64,000 nt of DNA from Pseudoalteromonas arabiensis (GCF_001550155.1 NZ_LRUF01000024.1:36598-100597), one strand, 5' to 3'; numbered from the stretch's first letter, positions 17,921 through 28,800 are shown. Translations and numbers: made by a program. The notes: generated by a model from the sequence alone, not told the origin.

Positions 17921-20806
17921 ATGAAATTTAGATTATTAGCAACAGCTGTTGCTGTCACGCTAGCGCTCGGTGGATGCGCAAGTAATTCACAGTCAACTAT
18001 GGTTAAAGAAGCCGGCATTGAGCAGTCAGTAAACCAAGATGATAATCGTGTATTTAGTCAAGGTTACCTATTAGAAGAGCTTGAAAACGGCCTTCGCGTG
18101 ATGGTAGTAAAAACAGATTACCCAGATGTCGTATCACTGCAAATTCCGGTATCGGTTGGTTCACGTAATGAGGTTGAAGCAGGTAAAACCGGTTTTGCAC
18201 ACTTCTTTGAGCATATGATGTTTAAAGGCTCTGAAAAATTCCCGCAAGATGTGTATTCAGATATTCTAAAAAACTCAGGTGTTGATAATCGCGCATACAC
18301 AACCAACGATTACACTAACTACCACTTAAACTTCTCAAAAGAACATTTAGATAAAGTACTCGAAATCGAAGCGGATATTTTTCAAAATCTGACTTACAGC
18401 GAAGAACAGTTCCGCACTGAAGCGCTTACCGTAAAAGGGGAATATCTAAAGAATAATGCCAGCCCAATTCGTAAGTTACTTTCTGCTGTTCGTAACGAAG
18501 CATTCGAAAAACATACTTATAAACACACCACCATGGGCTTTTTTGAAGACATTGAAGCTATGCCTGATCAAATGGCGTATGGTAAAGAGTTCTTCGCTAA
18601 GTTTTATAAACCTGAATATGTATCTTTAGTTATTGTTGGTGATGTTGATCCACAAGAAACCATGGCAATGGTGAAAAAGCACTGGGGCAACTGGAAAAAA
18701 GGTGATTACCAAGCTGATATTCCTGTTGAGCCAAAACAACAAGCAGCAAAATATGTACATGAGAAAAATGATGGTTTACCAGGTCACTGGTTGCTTGTGT
18801 CTTACAAAGGCACCGCATGGGATCCAACTCAAAAAGACCGTGCAGCCCTTGATTTGATCTCACAGCTTTATTTCTCTAACAACTCAGCACTTTATCAAGA
18901 GCTGGTTGTTGATAAACAAATTGCCAGCCAAATGTTTACCTATAACCCAGATACTAAAGATCCTGGGTTATTACATGTTTTTGTAAAAGTCGAAAACGAA
19001 GCGGACCTTGCAAAAGCGCGTGATGCGATTAACCGTACTTATGCACAAGCGCGCACAGAGCTTGTTGATGCACAAAAGTTAGCTGATTTAAAATCTAACT
19101 TAAAATACAGCTTTATCAATGGTCTTGATTCATCACAGTCAATTGCCTCAACACTTGCAAGCTACATGCACTTTGAGCGCGACCCTGAGGTGATTAACCA
19201 ACTTTACGCGACTGCTGATAGCATCACTCCTGAGGATATCAAAGCGGTAGCAAACAAATATTTTGTTGATTCAAGCCGTACTACTGTGACAATGTCGGCG
19301 CTTGATAAAGTGGCAGGTTTTGATCAAGAGGTTGACTTAAACGCGGCGGTTGCCAGTATTGAGCAAGCCCCAACAGAGCGTCATTTTAAAGTACTTGATA
19401 AAACCAATAGCTCGCCACTGGTTGATGTTAACTGGTTATTTAATACCGGCGCAGCAGCTGATCCACAAGGTAAAAAAGGCTTAGCGGCACTCACTGCTGC
19501 AATGCTAGCGCAAGGTGGCTCTGAAACAATGAGCTACAAAGATATTCAAAAAGCGTTATACCCACTGGCAGGAAGCTTTGGCTATCAAATCGATAAAGAG
19601 ATGATTTCTTTACGTGGTCGTGTGCATAAAGACAATGCTGCCAAGTGGTATGCACTTGTTAGCGATCAATTGTTAAATCCTGGCTTTAGAGAAGATGATT
19701 TCAAGCGTCTGAAAAAAGAGCTTATCGATAGCATTAAAGCAGACCTTAAAGCGTCAAATGACGAAGAGTTAGGTAAAGAAGTGCTGTATCATCAGCTTTA
19801 TAAAGGCCACCCGTATGAAAGCTATAACTATGGTGATTTATCAGATCTCGAAGCATTGACGCTTGACGATGTAAAAGCGTTTTATGCTAACCAGTTTACC
19901 CAATCTAAGTTAACTGTAGGTTTAATTGGTGCTATTCCGAGTGATGTTAAATCAACTATGATGAAAGATTTAACATCGCTTGCACAAGGTAAAGAAAGTC
20001 GTTTAACGATCCCAGATGCGCCAGCCCTTCAAGGGCATCATGCAACGATTGTTGAAAAATCAGCGCAGTCTACCGCTGTGTCATTTGGATTCCCAATCGA
20101 TACAATTCGTAGCAGCGATGACTGGACCGCACTTTGGTTAGTGCGCTCTTACTTTGGTGAACACCGTAGCTCAAACAGCTTCTTGTATCAGCGTATTCGT
20201 CAAACCCGTGGTATGAACTATGGTGACTATGCCTACATTGAGTACTTCCCGCGTGGTATGTTCCAAACTAAACCTGATGCTAACTTAGGCCGTTCAGAGC
20301 AAATTTTCCAAGTGTGGTTACGTCCGCTTCGTTCTAATAACGATGCGCACTTTGCAACGCGTACGGCATTATTTGAGCTTGATAAGCTGATTAAAAATGG
20401 CATCAGCAAAGAAGATTTTGAAGCGACGCGTAACTTCTTAATTAACTTTGTGCCACAAATGGTTGCAAGCCAAGATCGCCAATTAGGTTATGCGCTTGAT
20501 AGTGAGTTCTATAATACAGAGAGCTTTGTTGACTATGTGCGCGGCAAGCTTGAAAAGCTAACCCTTGATGATGTGAATCGTGTTATTCGCGATAACTTGC
20601 AAACAGAGAATATCCACTATGTGTTTATTACTGGTGACGGCAAAGACATGCAAAAACGCTTAGCCTCAGAGCAAACATCGCCTATGGTGTACAACGCTGA
20701 AAAACCAGCAGAACTTGTTGCTGAAGATAAAGTGATTGCAGACTATAAACTTGCGATACCGGCGAAAAATATTAAAGTACTTGATGTCGAAAAAGTATTT
20801 CAATAA
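17921..20806 (+). CDS. M16-family zinc metalloprotease, lipoprotein
   Basis: A 961-residue pitrilysin/insulinase-type peptidase. It has a lipoprotein signal peptide with lipobox LALGGC (Cys at about residue 19) and Ala at +2, consistent with outer-membrane sorting. The zinc motif HxxEH is HFFEH at residues 94-98, and a downstream Glu ligand is likely in the EALTVKGEY segment. The protein contains two M16 repeats in one chain; the second half (about 490-950) lacks the zinc motif and acts as the inactive half of the cavity. It probably degrades peptides in the periplasm. Ribosome site AAGGGA precedes the ATG, and TTGACA at about 17812 may be its -35. Confidence 0.9.
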   Translation: MKFRLLATAVAVTLALGGCASNSQSTMVKEAGIEQSVNQDDNRVFSQGYLLEELENGLRVMVVKTDYPDVVSLQIPVSVGSRNEVEAGKTGFAHFFEHMMFKGSEKFPQDVYSDILKNSGVDNRAYTTNDYTNYHLNFSKEHLDKVLEIEADIFQNLTYSEEQFRTEALTVKGEYLKNNASPIRKLLSAVRNEAFEKHTYKHTTMGFFEDIEAMPDQMAYGKEFFAKFYKPEYVSLVIVGDVDPQETMAMVKKHWGNWKKGDYQADIPVEPKQQAAKYVHEKNDGLPGHWLLVSYKGTAWDPTQKDRAALDLISQLYFSNNSALYQELVVDKQIASQMFTYNPDTKDPGLLHVFVKVENEADLAKARDAINRTYAQARTELVDAQKLADLKSNLKYSFINGLDSSQSIASTLASYMHFERDPEVINQLYATADSITPEDIKAVANKYFVDSSRTTVTMSALDKVAGFDQEVDLNAAVASIEQAPTERHFKVLDKTNSSPLVDVNWLFNTGAAADPQGKKGLAALTAAMLAQGGSETMSYKDIQKALYPLAGSFGYQIDKEMISLRGRVHKDNAAKWYALVSDQLLNPGFREDDFKRLKKELIDSIKADLKASNDEELGKEVLYHQLYKGHPYESYNYGDLSDLEALTLDDVKAFYANQFTQSKLTVGLIGAIPSDVKSTMMKDLTSLAQGKESRLTIPDAPALQGHHATIVEKSAQSTAVSFGFPIDTIRSSDDWTALWLVRSYFGEHRSSNSFLYQRIRQTRGMNYGDYAYIEYFPRGMFQTKPDANLGRSEQIFQVWLRPLRSNNDAHFATRTALFELDKLIKNGISKEDFEATRNFLINFVPQMVASQDRQLGYALDSEFYNTESFVDYVRGKLEKLTLDDVNRVIRDNLQTENIHYVFITGDGKDMQKRLASEQTSPMVYNAEKPAELVAEDKVIADYKLAIPAKNIKVLDVEKVFQ

Positions 20807-20815
20807 TAACTAATC

Positions 20816-20842
20816 AATGCCCCTGCCTAGGGGCATTTTTTA
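20816..20842 (+). terminator. Rho-independent terminator after the M16 protease gene
   Basis: An ATGCCCCT...AGGGGCAT stem is followed by TTTTTTAT, ten bases after the stop codon. Confidence 0.85.
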
Positions 20843-20868
20843 TGTTTAATAGCAAATAACGATGACGC

Positions 20869-20966
20869 TCTGGTTATTAGATATAACCAGAACAAATAAA
20901 CAACGGGTTAGTACATCTTGCTACAAATCCGTTAAACTTAAGTAATAGCAGTTAGGTATAACCAGA
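20869..20966. promoter_or_regulatory. ATAACCAGA operator-like repeats before cysE
   Basis: The sequence TCTGGTTAT at 20869-20877 forms an inverted repeat with ATAACCAGA at 20883-20891. A third identical copy, ATAACCAGA, lies at 20958-20966, 12 bases before the cysE start. A 9-base motif occurring three times in under 100 bases of promoter DNA suggests a transcription-factor site, or a site close enough to the start codon to affect translation. The factor is not identified. Confidence 0.45.
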
Positions 20967-20977
20967 AAGGCAAAATT

Positions 20978-21802
20978 ATGCGTCATGAAATTTGGCAAAA
21001 GCTTCGCGAAGAAGCAAACGAAGTCGTTACTCGTGAACCTCTTTTAGCAAGTCACGTCTATTCGTGTGTGTTAAATCATGAGTGCTTAGGTTCGGCGCTA
21101 AGTTTTATTGTTGCTAATAAGTTGGCGGATGCAGTGGTTTCAGCATTCACAATTCGCGAATTGTTTGACCAGGCCTTTGTTAAGTGTGATTTGATGTTGA
21201 CCCATGTCGCTCATGATATAAAAGCAGTAAAAGATCGTGACCCTGCCGCAGATAGTTACTTAACGGTGATACTTAACTTAAAGGGCTTTCATGCAATACA
21301 AGCACACCGACTTGCAAACTGCCTTTGGTTACAGAATCGAAAAGAACTTGCTCGCTTTATTCAAAGTAGAACTTCTGAGGTATTTGGTGTTGATATTCAC
21401 CCTGCTTGTAAAGTGGGTCATGGTATTATGTTTGACCATGCAACTGGGATTGTAATTGGTGAAACAGCGGTTATTGAAGATAATGTATCGATTCTTCAAT
21501 CGGTTACTTTAGGTGGTACGGGTAACGAACAAGGTGATCGCCATCCTAAAATTCGCGCGGGTGTGTTGATTGGTGCCGGTGCGAAAGTGTTGGGTAACAT
21601 CGAAGTAGGAGAGGGCGCACGCATAGGTGCAAACTCTGTCGTATTAAGCCCTGTTCCAGCACATACAACCGTTGTTGGGGTACCTGCTAAAGTGGTGGGT
21701 AAACCGAGCTGTCCTTGTCCAGCGGAAAGTATGAATCAAAACTTTCTGGATGACAGCACCACAAGCGCAAGCAATGCATCTCATACCAGTGCAATGCTGT
21801 AG
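20978..21802 (+). CDS. cysE: Serine O-acetyltransferase
   Basis: A 274-residue cytosolic enzyme that acetylates L-serine with acetyl-CoA, the first step of cysteine synthesis. The N-terminal helical domain (about 1-135) has the typical opening IWQKLREEAN. The left-handed beta-helix (about 140-245) carries hexapeptide repeats and the conserved DIHPACKVGHGIMFDHATG and GGTGNEQGDRHPKI segments. The length matches E. coli CysE (273), and the final tail is Ser/Thr-rich. Confidence 0.95.
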   Translation: MRHEIWQKLREEANEVVTREPLLASHVYSCVLNHECLGSALSFIVANKLADAVVSAFTIRELFDQAFVKCDLMLTHVAHDIKAVKDRDPAADSYLTVILNLKGFHAIQAHRLANCLWLQNRKELARFIQSRTSEVFGVDIHPACKVGHGIMFDHATGIVIGETAVIEDNVSILQSVTLGGTGNEQGDRHPKIRAGVLIGAGAKVLGNIEVGEGARIGANSVVLSPVPAHTTVVGVPAKVVGKPSCPCPAESMNQNFLDDSTTSASNASHTSAML

Positions 21803-21829
21803 TTCTTTACAATAAAGAGCAAAAGAACC

Positions 21830-22477
21830 TTGTCTAAATTAGCCTTTGGTTTGTCGATTGTAGCGTCATTTATTTGTGGCGCTATCATCATGTTTATGCT
21901 TCAAACTGATAACACCGTTTTGCCAACTTCAGAGCGGGCGCAAATAAGTGTTATAGAGCCGGCTATTTCAGAGCAGGCAGCGCCAGTTGCACCTATTAGT
22001 GTGAGCGGAGTTTCTAATGTTGGGCATCAAACTTCACCTGAAGAATTAACTCAAGAAGCGCTTAAGCAGCAAATTGCCGAGCTTGAATTACAAGTCGAGA
22101 GCCAGCAGGCTGTGATTGCACGTTATCGCACTAACGCACTTACATCCGATGAAATAGACTCCCACCTTGATCAGCTTTACACGCTTTTAGCACAGCAAGA
22201 ACGCAATGAAACATGGGCCTATCAAGTTGAAACAGCTATGAGTGACTTTTTAATTATGGCTGACTTACCTATACAGCCAAATGTCAGCGTTTCTAAGTGT
22301 AAAAGTTCAGTTTGTCAGTTTAAGTTACAACGCCCAGATGACGTTACAGTACTTCCTGAGCATTATTGGCGAAACATAACAGATGATTTAATGCTGCAAA
22401 GCTGGTGGAAACAGTTCAAATACACTTCCACCACTTCGAGTGACGATGAGCTAGTCATCGTTGTAAGTACAGATTAA
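21830..22477 (+). CDS. Hypothetical single-pass membrane protein with coiled coil
   Basis: A 215-residue protein that begins with a TTG codon. An upstream AAGAG stretch and the intact membrane helix (about 5-25, LAFGLSIVASFICGAII) support that start. The next in-frame ATG would remove most of the helix. The helix is followed by a Pro/Ala-rich linker, a heptad-rich segment (about 75-110: QQIAELELQVESQQ) and a C-terminal soluble domain with a Cys pair (SKCKSSVCQFKL). The topology suggests an inner-membrane protein facing the periplasm. I do not recognise a family. It follows cysE by 28 bases. Confidence 0.7.
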   Translation: MSKLAFGLSIVASFICGAIIMFMLQTDNTVLPTSERAQISVIEPAISEQAAPVAPISVSGVSNVGHQTSPEELTQEALKQQIAELELQVESQQAVIARYRTNALTSDEIDSHLDQLYTLLAQQERNETWAYQVETAMSDFLIMADLPIQPNVSVSKCKSSVCQFKLQRPDDVTVLPEHYWRNITDDLMLQSWWKQFKYTSTTSSDDELVIVVSTD

Positions 22478-23830
22478 TCAAACCACTTTTGATTGCAACT
22501 GGCCATCTGCCAATTCGGTGGTGAGCAATTCTCCGCTATTAACCTGTGACACTGATTTCACCACCTGACCTTGTTTGTTTTTAGTAATGCTATAACCACG
22601 CGCTAATACACTTAGTGGACTGACTGAATCTAAGCGGCTCGCCTGCAGTGATAGATGATTACGGGATGTTGTAAATTGGTGCTGTATAGCTTGTGTTAAA
22701 CGACCTTGCAGCTGGGTAAGCAAGTGCTCATAGCGAGTAAGTTGCTTTTCTGGTGAGCTTTGCATTAAACGAGGAGTAAGGTTGCCAAGTACTCGCTCAT
22801 GGCGCTGAATTGTACTTTGCATAGCACGATGTAAAGCAAGGCTCAATTCATCCAGCTTTTGTGCCTGCTGATTGAGTTGATTTCGTGGGTGACACAGTTG
22901 TAAGCGATGCTCAAATTGCGTCTCTGTAGTACGTTTAACTGCCAACGCGTGTTTAAAGGCATGATTTAAATGCCTAACAAGCTGATTTACTCTGCTATGT
23001 AACTCTTCACTATTTGGACTGACCAACTCGGCTGCTGCAGAAGGTGTGGCTGCGCGTATATCTGCAACGTAGTCACTGATAGTGGTGTCTACTTCATGAC
23101 CCACAGCACTGACAATAGGCAGGTTGCTGGCATAAATGGCGCGTGCGAGTAATTCATGGTTAAAACACCATAAATCTTCTAATGAACCACCACCACGACC
23201 CAATATCAGTACATCCACTTCGTTACGTTGATTGGCGATGTTTATTTTTTCTATTAATTGGCTGTGAGCATCAGCGCCTTGCACCATGGCCGGATAAATC
23301 ACCACTTCAAGTTGGGGAGCACGGCGTTTCAAGACGGTTAAAATATCGCGAATGGCCGCACCTGTGGCCGAGGTAATCACGCCAACGCGATTGATATGTG
23401 TTGGCAATGGTTTTTTATAAGCTGAGCTAAATAGGCCTTCGGCGGCAAGGCGCATTTTAAGCGCATCGAACTCTTGTTTTAATAAGCCTTCACCAGCTGG
23501 TGCCATATGTTCAACAATTAGTTGATAATCACCACGCGGTTCATACAAAGATACACGGGCACGCACAGTGACTTGTGCGCCATTCGTTGGGCGAAATGTT
23601 TGGCCACGATTATTACCGCGCCACATAGCTGCTTTTACTTGTGCGCGATCGTCTTTTAATGTGAAATACCAATGCCCTGAAGCAGGCGCAATAAAGTTTG
23701 AAATTTCACCACTTAACACTAAAGAAGAAAAGCCGCGTTCTAGCACACTTCGGATCTCTTTATTAAGGCGTGATACGGTATAAATGTCTTGTGAATTACC
23801 CATTGCAGCTAAATTTAATCTCTTTGCCAT
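22478..23830 (-). CDS. xseA: Exodeoxyribonuclease VII large subunit
   Basis: A 450-residue nuclease subunit that, with XseB, degrades single-stranded DNA from both ends. An N-terminal OB fold (about 15-110: VSRLNKEIRSVLE...GEISNF) is followed by the catalytic domain. That domain has VGVITSATGAAIRDI, LGRGGGSLEDLWCFN and SAVGHEVDTTISDYVAD. A long coiled-coil region (about 290-400) and the end segment LARGYSI complete the family pattern. It is divergent from guaB. The xseB gene is not in this window. Confidence 0.95.
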   Translation of the reverse strand: MAKRLNLAAMGNSQDIYTVSRLNKEIRSVLERGFSSLVLSGEISNFIAPASGHWYFTLKDDRAQVKAAMWRGNNRGQTFRPTNGAQVTVRARVSLYEPRGDYQLIVEHMAPAGEGLLKQEFDALKMRLAAEGLFSSAYKKPLPTHINRVGVITSATGAAIRDILTVLKRRAPQLEVVIYPAMVQGADAHSQLIEKINIANQRNEVDVLILGRGGGSLEDLWCFNHELLARAIYASNLPIVSAVGHEVDTTISDYVADIRAATPSAAAELVSPNSEELHSRVNQLVRHLNHAFKHALAVKRTTETQFEHRLQLCHPRNQLNQQAQKLDELSLALHRAMQSTIQRHERVLGNLTPRLMQSSPEKQLTRYEHLLTQLQGRLTQAIQHQFTTSRNHLSLQASRLDSVSPLSVLARGYSITKNKQGQVVKSVSQVNSGELLTTELADGQLQSKVV

Positions 23831-23947
23831 AAACTAAGGCTACTTTATCATAAATAATTGCACAATTTTATTTACTCGGGTTTAGAACGCTGATAAAATT
23901 TGGCCGCAATTCCTTATACTCAGATCCACATGTGAGAAGTTGCCAAT

Positions 23948-25417
23948 ATGCTTAGAATTGCTAAAGAAGCTCTTACCTTTGACGACGTACTACTAGTACC
24001 AGGTCATTCTACTGTTTTGCCACACACGGCAAATATTTCAACTCGCTTAACGCGTGGTATCAATCTTAACTTGCCGCTAGTTTCAGCATCTATGGATACT
24101 GTAACAGAAGCTCGTTTAGCGATTGCGCTAGCGCAAGAGGGCGGTTTAGGTTTCATCCACAAAAACATGACAATTGAAGAGCAAGCTAAAAACGTACGTA
24201 AAGTTAAAACGTACGAAGCAGGCATTGTTTCTTTCCCTGTTACTGTGACTGCGGATCTAACAATTGCTGATGCCATAGCATTAGCAGAAGATAAAGGTTT
24301 TTCAGGTTTCCCTGTGACGGATGGTGATAATAACCTAGTGGGTATTGTTACAAGCCGTGATATGCGCTTTGAAACCAAACTTGAGCAACCTGTTTCTACC
24401 GTTATGACGAAAAAAGAATCGTTAGTGACTGTTAAAGAAGGTGCAGACCGTGATGAAATCTTAGGTCTAATGCACGAGCACCGTATCGAAAAAATTCTCG
24501 TAGTTGATGATGCTTTTAAACTTAAAGGCATGATCACTGTAAAAGATTATCAAAAAGCACAAGACAAACCAAACGCATGTAAAGACGAGCAAGGTCGTCT
24601 ACGTGTAGGTGCCGCTGTTGGTGTTGGCGCAGGTACTGACGAGCGTATCGCAGCCCTTGTTGAAGCAGGTGTTGATGTATTACTTATCGATACATCACAT
24701 GGCCACTCACAAGGTGTTATCGACCGTGTTGCTCAAACACGTCAAGCATACCCAGATCTACAAATCGTAGCAGGTAATGTTGCAACAGCTGAAGGTGCGA
24801 TTGCCCTTGCTGATGCGGGTGTTGACGCTGTTAAAGTGGGTATTGGTCCTGGTTCTATCTGTACTACTCGTATCGTAACAGGTTGTGGTGTTCCACAAAT
24901 CACTGCTATTTCTGATGCAGTTGAAGGCTTAAAAGGCCGTGATATCCCTGTTATTGCTGACGGTGGTATTCGTTTCTCAGGTGACATCGTAAAAGCACTT
25001 GTTGCAGGTGCATCATGTGTGATGGTGGGTTCAATGTTAGCAGGTACTGAAGAAGCACCGGGTGAAGTTGAGCTATATCAAGGTCGTTACTACAAGTCTT
25101 ACCGTGGTATGGGTAGCCTTGGCGCTATGGACCAAAAAGAAGGTTCATCAGACCGCTACTTCCAAAAATCGAACGAAGCAGACAAGCTTGTTCCTGAAGG
25201 TATCGAAGGCCGTGTTGCTTATAAAGGCCCTATTGCGACAATCATCCATCAACAAGTGGGCGGTCTTCGCAGTGCAATGGGCTTAACTGGCTGTGCAACA
25301 ATTGAAGAGTTAAATACTAAACCTCAATTTGTTCGTGTTACTTCAGCTGGTATGGGTGAATCACACGTTCACGATGTGCAAATCACTAAAGAAGCGCCAA
25401 ACTACCGCTTAGGTTAA
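23948..25417 (+). CDS. guaB: Inosine-5'-monophosphate dehydrogenase
   Basis: A 489-residue enzyme oxidising IMP to XMP with NAD+, the committed step of guanine nucleotide synthesis. The TIM barrel carries the catalytic Cys in the [13 protein letters not shown] loop and the mobile flap ([10 protein letters not shown]...). Two CBS domains (about 95-205) are inserted between SFPVTVTAD and the barrel. Followed at 102 bases by guaA on the same strand, it forms the usual guaBA operon. Confidence 0.97.
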   Translation: MLRIAKEALTFDDVLLVPGHSTVLPHTANISTRLTRGINLNLPLVSASMDTVTEARLAIALAQEGGLGFIHKNMTIEEQAKNVRKVKTYEAGIVSFPVTVTADLTIADAIALAEDKGFSGFPVTDGDNNLVGIVTSRDMRFETKLEQPVSTVMTKKESLVTVKEGADRDEILGLMHEHRIEKILVVDDAFKLKGMITVKDYQKAQDKPNACKDEQGRLRVGAAVGVGAGTDERIAALVEAGVDVLLIDTSHGHSQGVIDRVAQTRQAYPDLQIVAGNVATAEGAIALADAGVDAVKVGIGPGSICTTRIVTGCGVPQITAISDAVEGLKGRDIPVIADGGIRFSGDIVKALVAGASCVMVGSMLAGTEEAPGEVELYQGRYYKSYRGMGSLGAMDQKEGSSDRYFQKSNEADKLVPEGIEGRVAYKGPIATIIHQQVGGLRSAMGLTGCATIEELNTKPQFVRVTSAGMGESHVHDVQITKEAPNYRLG

Positions 25418-25443
25418 TTACCTTAAGGTATTGAAATTACAAT

Positions 25444-25463
25444 GGGCTAGCATTTGCTAGCCC
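25444..25463 (+). promoter_or_regulatory. Hairpin in the guaB-guaA spacer
   Basis: A 7-bp stem GGGCTAG / CTAGCCC with a six-base loop lies 26 bases after the guaB stop. The following sequence is T-rich but not a continuous T run. It may be a weak attenuator or a 3'-end stabiliser within guaBA rather than a full terminator. Confidence 0.45.
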
Positions 25464-25518
25464 TAATTTATTTATCATCTCCCTTTGGGAGAGCAGTTCC
25501 TGACTAACGAGATACTCC

Positions 25519-27096
25519 ATGAGCAAAGACATTCACGATTCACGAATTCTCATTTTAGATTTTGGTTCGCAATACACACAGTTAATCGCACGTCGTATAC
25601 GTGAGATTGGTGTTTACTGTGAGCTATGGGCATGGGATGTAACTGAAGAGCAAATCCGCGAATTTAATCCACAAGGTATTATTTTGTCGGGTGGTCCTGA
25701 GTCTACAACACTTGAAAACAGCCCACGTGCTCCTGAGTATGTATTTAACGCAGGCGTGCCAGTACTTGGTATTTGTTACGGCATGCAAACAATGGCAACG
25801 CAACTAGGTGGTAGCGTACACAGCTCTGATAAGAAAGAGTTTGGTTATGCGCAGGTTGAAAAAGTAGGTGATTGTGCGTTATTCGACGCTATCGAAGACC
25901 ACATTACTGATGGCGGTGCAGGCGTACTAGACGTTTGGATGAGCCACGGCGATAAAGTAATGGAAGTACCAGAGACTTTCAAAACAACGGCTAAAACGTC
26001 AACATGCCCACATGCTGCAATGTCTTGGGAAGAAAAGCGCTTTTACGGCGTGCAGTTCCACCCAGAAGTAACTCACACGCATCAAGGTCAACGTTTACTT
26101 GAGCGTTTTGCGATTGATATCTGTGGCTGTGAAAAGCTATGGACTCCGGCTAAAATCATCGACGATGCGATTGAGCGTATCAAACAAACTGTAGGTGATG
26201 ACGAAGTCATCTTAGGTTTATCAGGTGGTGTTGATTCATCTGTTGTTGCAATGCTTATTCACCGTGCAATTGGCGACAAGCTAACATGTGTATTCGTTGA
26301 TAACGGGCTACTTCGTCTAAACGAAGGTCAGCAAGTTATGGACATGTTTGGCAACAAGTTCGGCCTAAACATTGTTAAAGTAGATGCTGAAGATCAATTT
26401 TTAGCAGACTTAGCAGGTAAGTCAGATCCAGAAGATAAGCGTAAAGCGATTGGTCATACCTTCATTAAAGTATTTGACGAGCAAGCTAAAAAGCTGAAAA
26501 GCGCAAAATGGTTAGGTCAAGGTACTATCTACCCAGATGTTATCGAATCTGCTGCATCAGCAACAGGTAAAGCACACGTAATCAAGTCTCACCACAACGT
26601 AGGTGGTTTACCAGACGACATGGAAATGGGTCTTGTTGAGCCGTTACGTGAGCTATTCAAAGATGAAGTACGTAAAATTGGTCTTGAGCTTGGTCTACCT
26701 TACGACATGCTTTACCGTCACCCATTCCCAGGTCCTGGTTTAGGTGTTCGTGTACTTGGTGAAATCAAGAAAGAGTACTGTGACTTACTACGTCGCGCAG
26801 ATGCTATCTTCATTGAAGAGCTACACAAAGCAGAGCTTTACCACAAAGTAAGTCAAGCCTTCACTGTATTCTTACCAGTTAAATCGGTAGGTGTAATGGG
26901 TGATGCGCGTAAATACGACTGGGTTGTATCGCTACGCTGTGTAGAGACAATCGACTTTATGACGGCACGTTGGTCACACTTACCTTACGAGTTCCTAGGT
27001 GTGGTTTCTAACCGTATCATCAACGAAATCGATGGTATTTCACGTGTTGTTTACGATATTTCAGGTAAGCCACCGGCAACAATCGAGTGGGAGTAG
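25519..27096 (+). CDS. guaA: GMP synthase (glutamine-hydrolysing)
   Basis: A 525-residue enzyme converting XMP to GMP with glutamine and ATP. The class I glutamine amidotransferase domain (about 1-205) has the nucleophile Cys in GICYGMQ and a catalytic His in [10 protein letters not shown]. The ATP-pyrophosphatase domain (about 210-400) has the P-loop LSGGVDSS. The C-terminal dimerisation domain ends PPATIEWE. It is the last gene of guaBA, with a strong terminator 38 bases downstream. Confidence 0.97.
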   Translation: MSKDIHDSRILILDFGSQYTQLIARRIREIGVYCELWAWDVTEEQIREFNPQGIILSGGPESTTLENSPRAPEYVFNAGVPVLGICYGMQTMATQLGGSVHSSDKKEFGYAQVEKVGDCALFDAIEDHITDGGAGVLDVWMSHGDKVMEVPETFKTTAKTSTCPHAAMSWEEKRFYGVQFHPEVTHTHQGQRLLERFAIDICGCEKLWTPAKIIDDAIERIKQTVGDDEVILGLSGGVDSSVVAMLIHRAIGDKLTCVFVDNGLLRLNEGQQVMDMFGNKFGLNIVKVDAEDQFLADLAGKSDPEDKRKAIGHTFIKVFDEQAKKLKSAKWLGQGTIYPDVIESAASATGKAHVIKSHHNVGGLPDDMEMGLVEPLRELFKDEVRKIGLELGLPYDMLYRHPFPGPGLGVRVLGEIKKEYCDLLRRADAIFIEELHKAELYHKVSQAFTVFLPVKSVGVMGDARKYDWVVSLRCVETIDFMTARWSHLPYEFLGVVSNRIINEIDGISRVVYDISGKPPATIEWE

Positions 27097-27133
27097 ACTT
27101 GGTTGTAAAAACCTAATCTAGTTTCTGTTAGAT

Positions 27134-27169
27134 AAAAAAGGCCAGTCAGTATTTCTGACTGGCCTTTTT
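27134..27169 (+). terminator. Rho-independent terminator after guaA
   Basis: A long perfect stem (AAAAAGGCCAGTCAG / CTGACTGGCCTTTTT) has a five-base loop and a T run. It marks the right end of the core guaBA block; gene-poor accessory sequence starts just after it. Confidence 0.9.
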
Positions 27170-28800
27170 AATGAATTTTTACTTTCCTAAAAAACCTTGC
27201 GGAGATATTAGTTTTCGTTGTAGTGCTGGCTTCTATTTTTAGGGCTGTGGCTGCGTAACACTGGGCACTGCCTGAAGATGAAAGTCATTGCTGACAAAAT
27301 GGAGGTATTCCAAAATAGGTTGAAGATGGTAGGGCGAGTTTATGATGGATCGGTCGATCAAATCGACAAAATAAGACGCTGGCCCTTTGGTCGCCGTACG
27401 TAGTCAGTGATGGTGTACCGATCTAACTAGCCGCTCTACAGTTCATCAACCAAGAAAACGCCCTGCAAATTTTACTCGTCTTGAAGAAGGTAATCACCTA
27501 TGTTTTCTCGACCTTCTGCTAACTCACCGAGCGATTTTTAAGAAGCGTTGTATAACAACTTAGAATGGGGTAAGTGATATGGTTAACATGGAAATGATGA
27601 AAATTGTTATTTTGAGCGTAAAATATGATTCAAAGCGCGATGGATATTCATAAAATAGGTAAGCTTAAAGCTGTTAGATACGGAAGTACCTTTGAATAGT
27701 GTATTGACTAACAATAATTTGAGTGTCACATAAATACAGATTAAATCAGAAGCTGAACTGGAGTTGATATCTCTTGGGAAATTTGACCGTTAGATAGAGT
27801 GCAAAAGTGGTAGCTAACAGAAAAGTTTTAAAGTGATAAAGTAATATAATACTGTCTTTTGTGCTGTAGCATTCTTGATTATTTATAATGTGCTCTACTG
27901 ATTGGAAATACTTTAATATCAATGAGCTATAAAAAAATCGGATCAAAAGCAAAATGGTAACTAAGCAGAGTAAGTTCAGTTTCACGACCGTTAATTGCTG
28001 AAGAAAAAGTGGGCTCAGACGTTAAGCCAAAGCTGAACTAAAACGTCGACGAGTAGTAAGAACTTAGTTGTATAGGCAGCAATTAAAAACAAGGAATTAT
28101 CAGATAGGGTTTGAACGACTATATATCAGATAGATTAAAATACGCTTATGCGTCTTTGGCTTTTTAGGCTGATGTCTATTAATAGCTCCTAGTCTTTGCG
28201 AGCTTCGAGCCCTTTCACCTATTAAGCTGTTCTGCTAAGGGTAAAAACTCTAATACATAAAGCGAGTAAGGTAGCGGGTATTTTATGGTGCTGAGTTAAG
28301 ACAAGATTAAAAATAAATCGAAATGGTTTTAAGCATCACTTTTCTTCAAGGTTACACATATTTAGAACTATTTTCGAAAATAATTACTTTAAATTTAATT
28401 ATATCTAGTCAGTTTTATTTAACACTTTATAAAGGCTAAAATAATTTTTAATTAGCCTGTAAAGTTCTCTTAGTACTTTACTTATACTCGTTTGGCTAAC
28501 TAATCATTCCTAAATGTAAAACACAGAGTTTTTAGAATAGTAGGTAACTCGACTCGCTCGTCCTGATCGTCAACGCAACTGACTTAACCAAATCGAGCCT
28601 AGGCTATGATTATAACATTACCGATCAGCTCCGAGAGACTTCGAATATAAAAATACATATAAAACCATAGATAAAGATGATCATAGTCGTTTACATACGA
28701 TTCTTTTTTGACATCTGGATGTACCGTCACTGATATATCAGGTGTGGTAGCGGTGGAACGTTCTTCAATTAATCGGTGTGCCTGTTGGTACACTGAATGT
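27170..28800. other. Gene-poor accessory region
   Basis: This 1.6-kb stretch holds no convincing gene apart from a doubtful small membrane frame at 27746-27985 (separate entry). Frames are short and closed by frequent stops, and many segments look like scrambled coding remnants. One example is an ATG-started frame of 41 codons at 27278-27403, opposite an open minus-strand stretch over the same bases. I recognise no family. The sequence looks like the debris of an insertion event, together with the decayed transposase that follows. Confidence 0.4.
27746..27985 (-). CDS. Possible small membrane protein (doubtful)
   Basis: A 79-codon frame starting with GTG. It encodes two hydrophobic stretches (about 5-24: LLCLVTILLLIRFFYSSLIL, and 46-65) separated by a polar, Cys-containing loop. 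The amphipathic pattern is suggestive, but the ribosome site is weak, the region is AT-rich and gene-poor, and no family is recognised. Chance is a real alternative. Confidence 0.25.
   Translation of the reverse strand: MKLNLLCLVTILLLIRFFYSSLILKYFQSVEHIINNQECYSTKDSIILLYHFKTFLLATTFALYLTVKFPKRYQLQFSF

Noticed and set aside
24004..24537. 177-codon minus-strand frame
   Set aside because: Antisense to guaB, with no motif and biased only by the opposite strand's codon use.
28599..28793. 64-codon minus-strand frame before the IS3 remnant
   Set aside because: AT-rich with no ribosome site or recognisable domain, and it sits in decayed mobile DNA.
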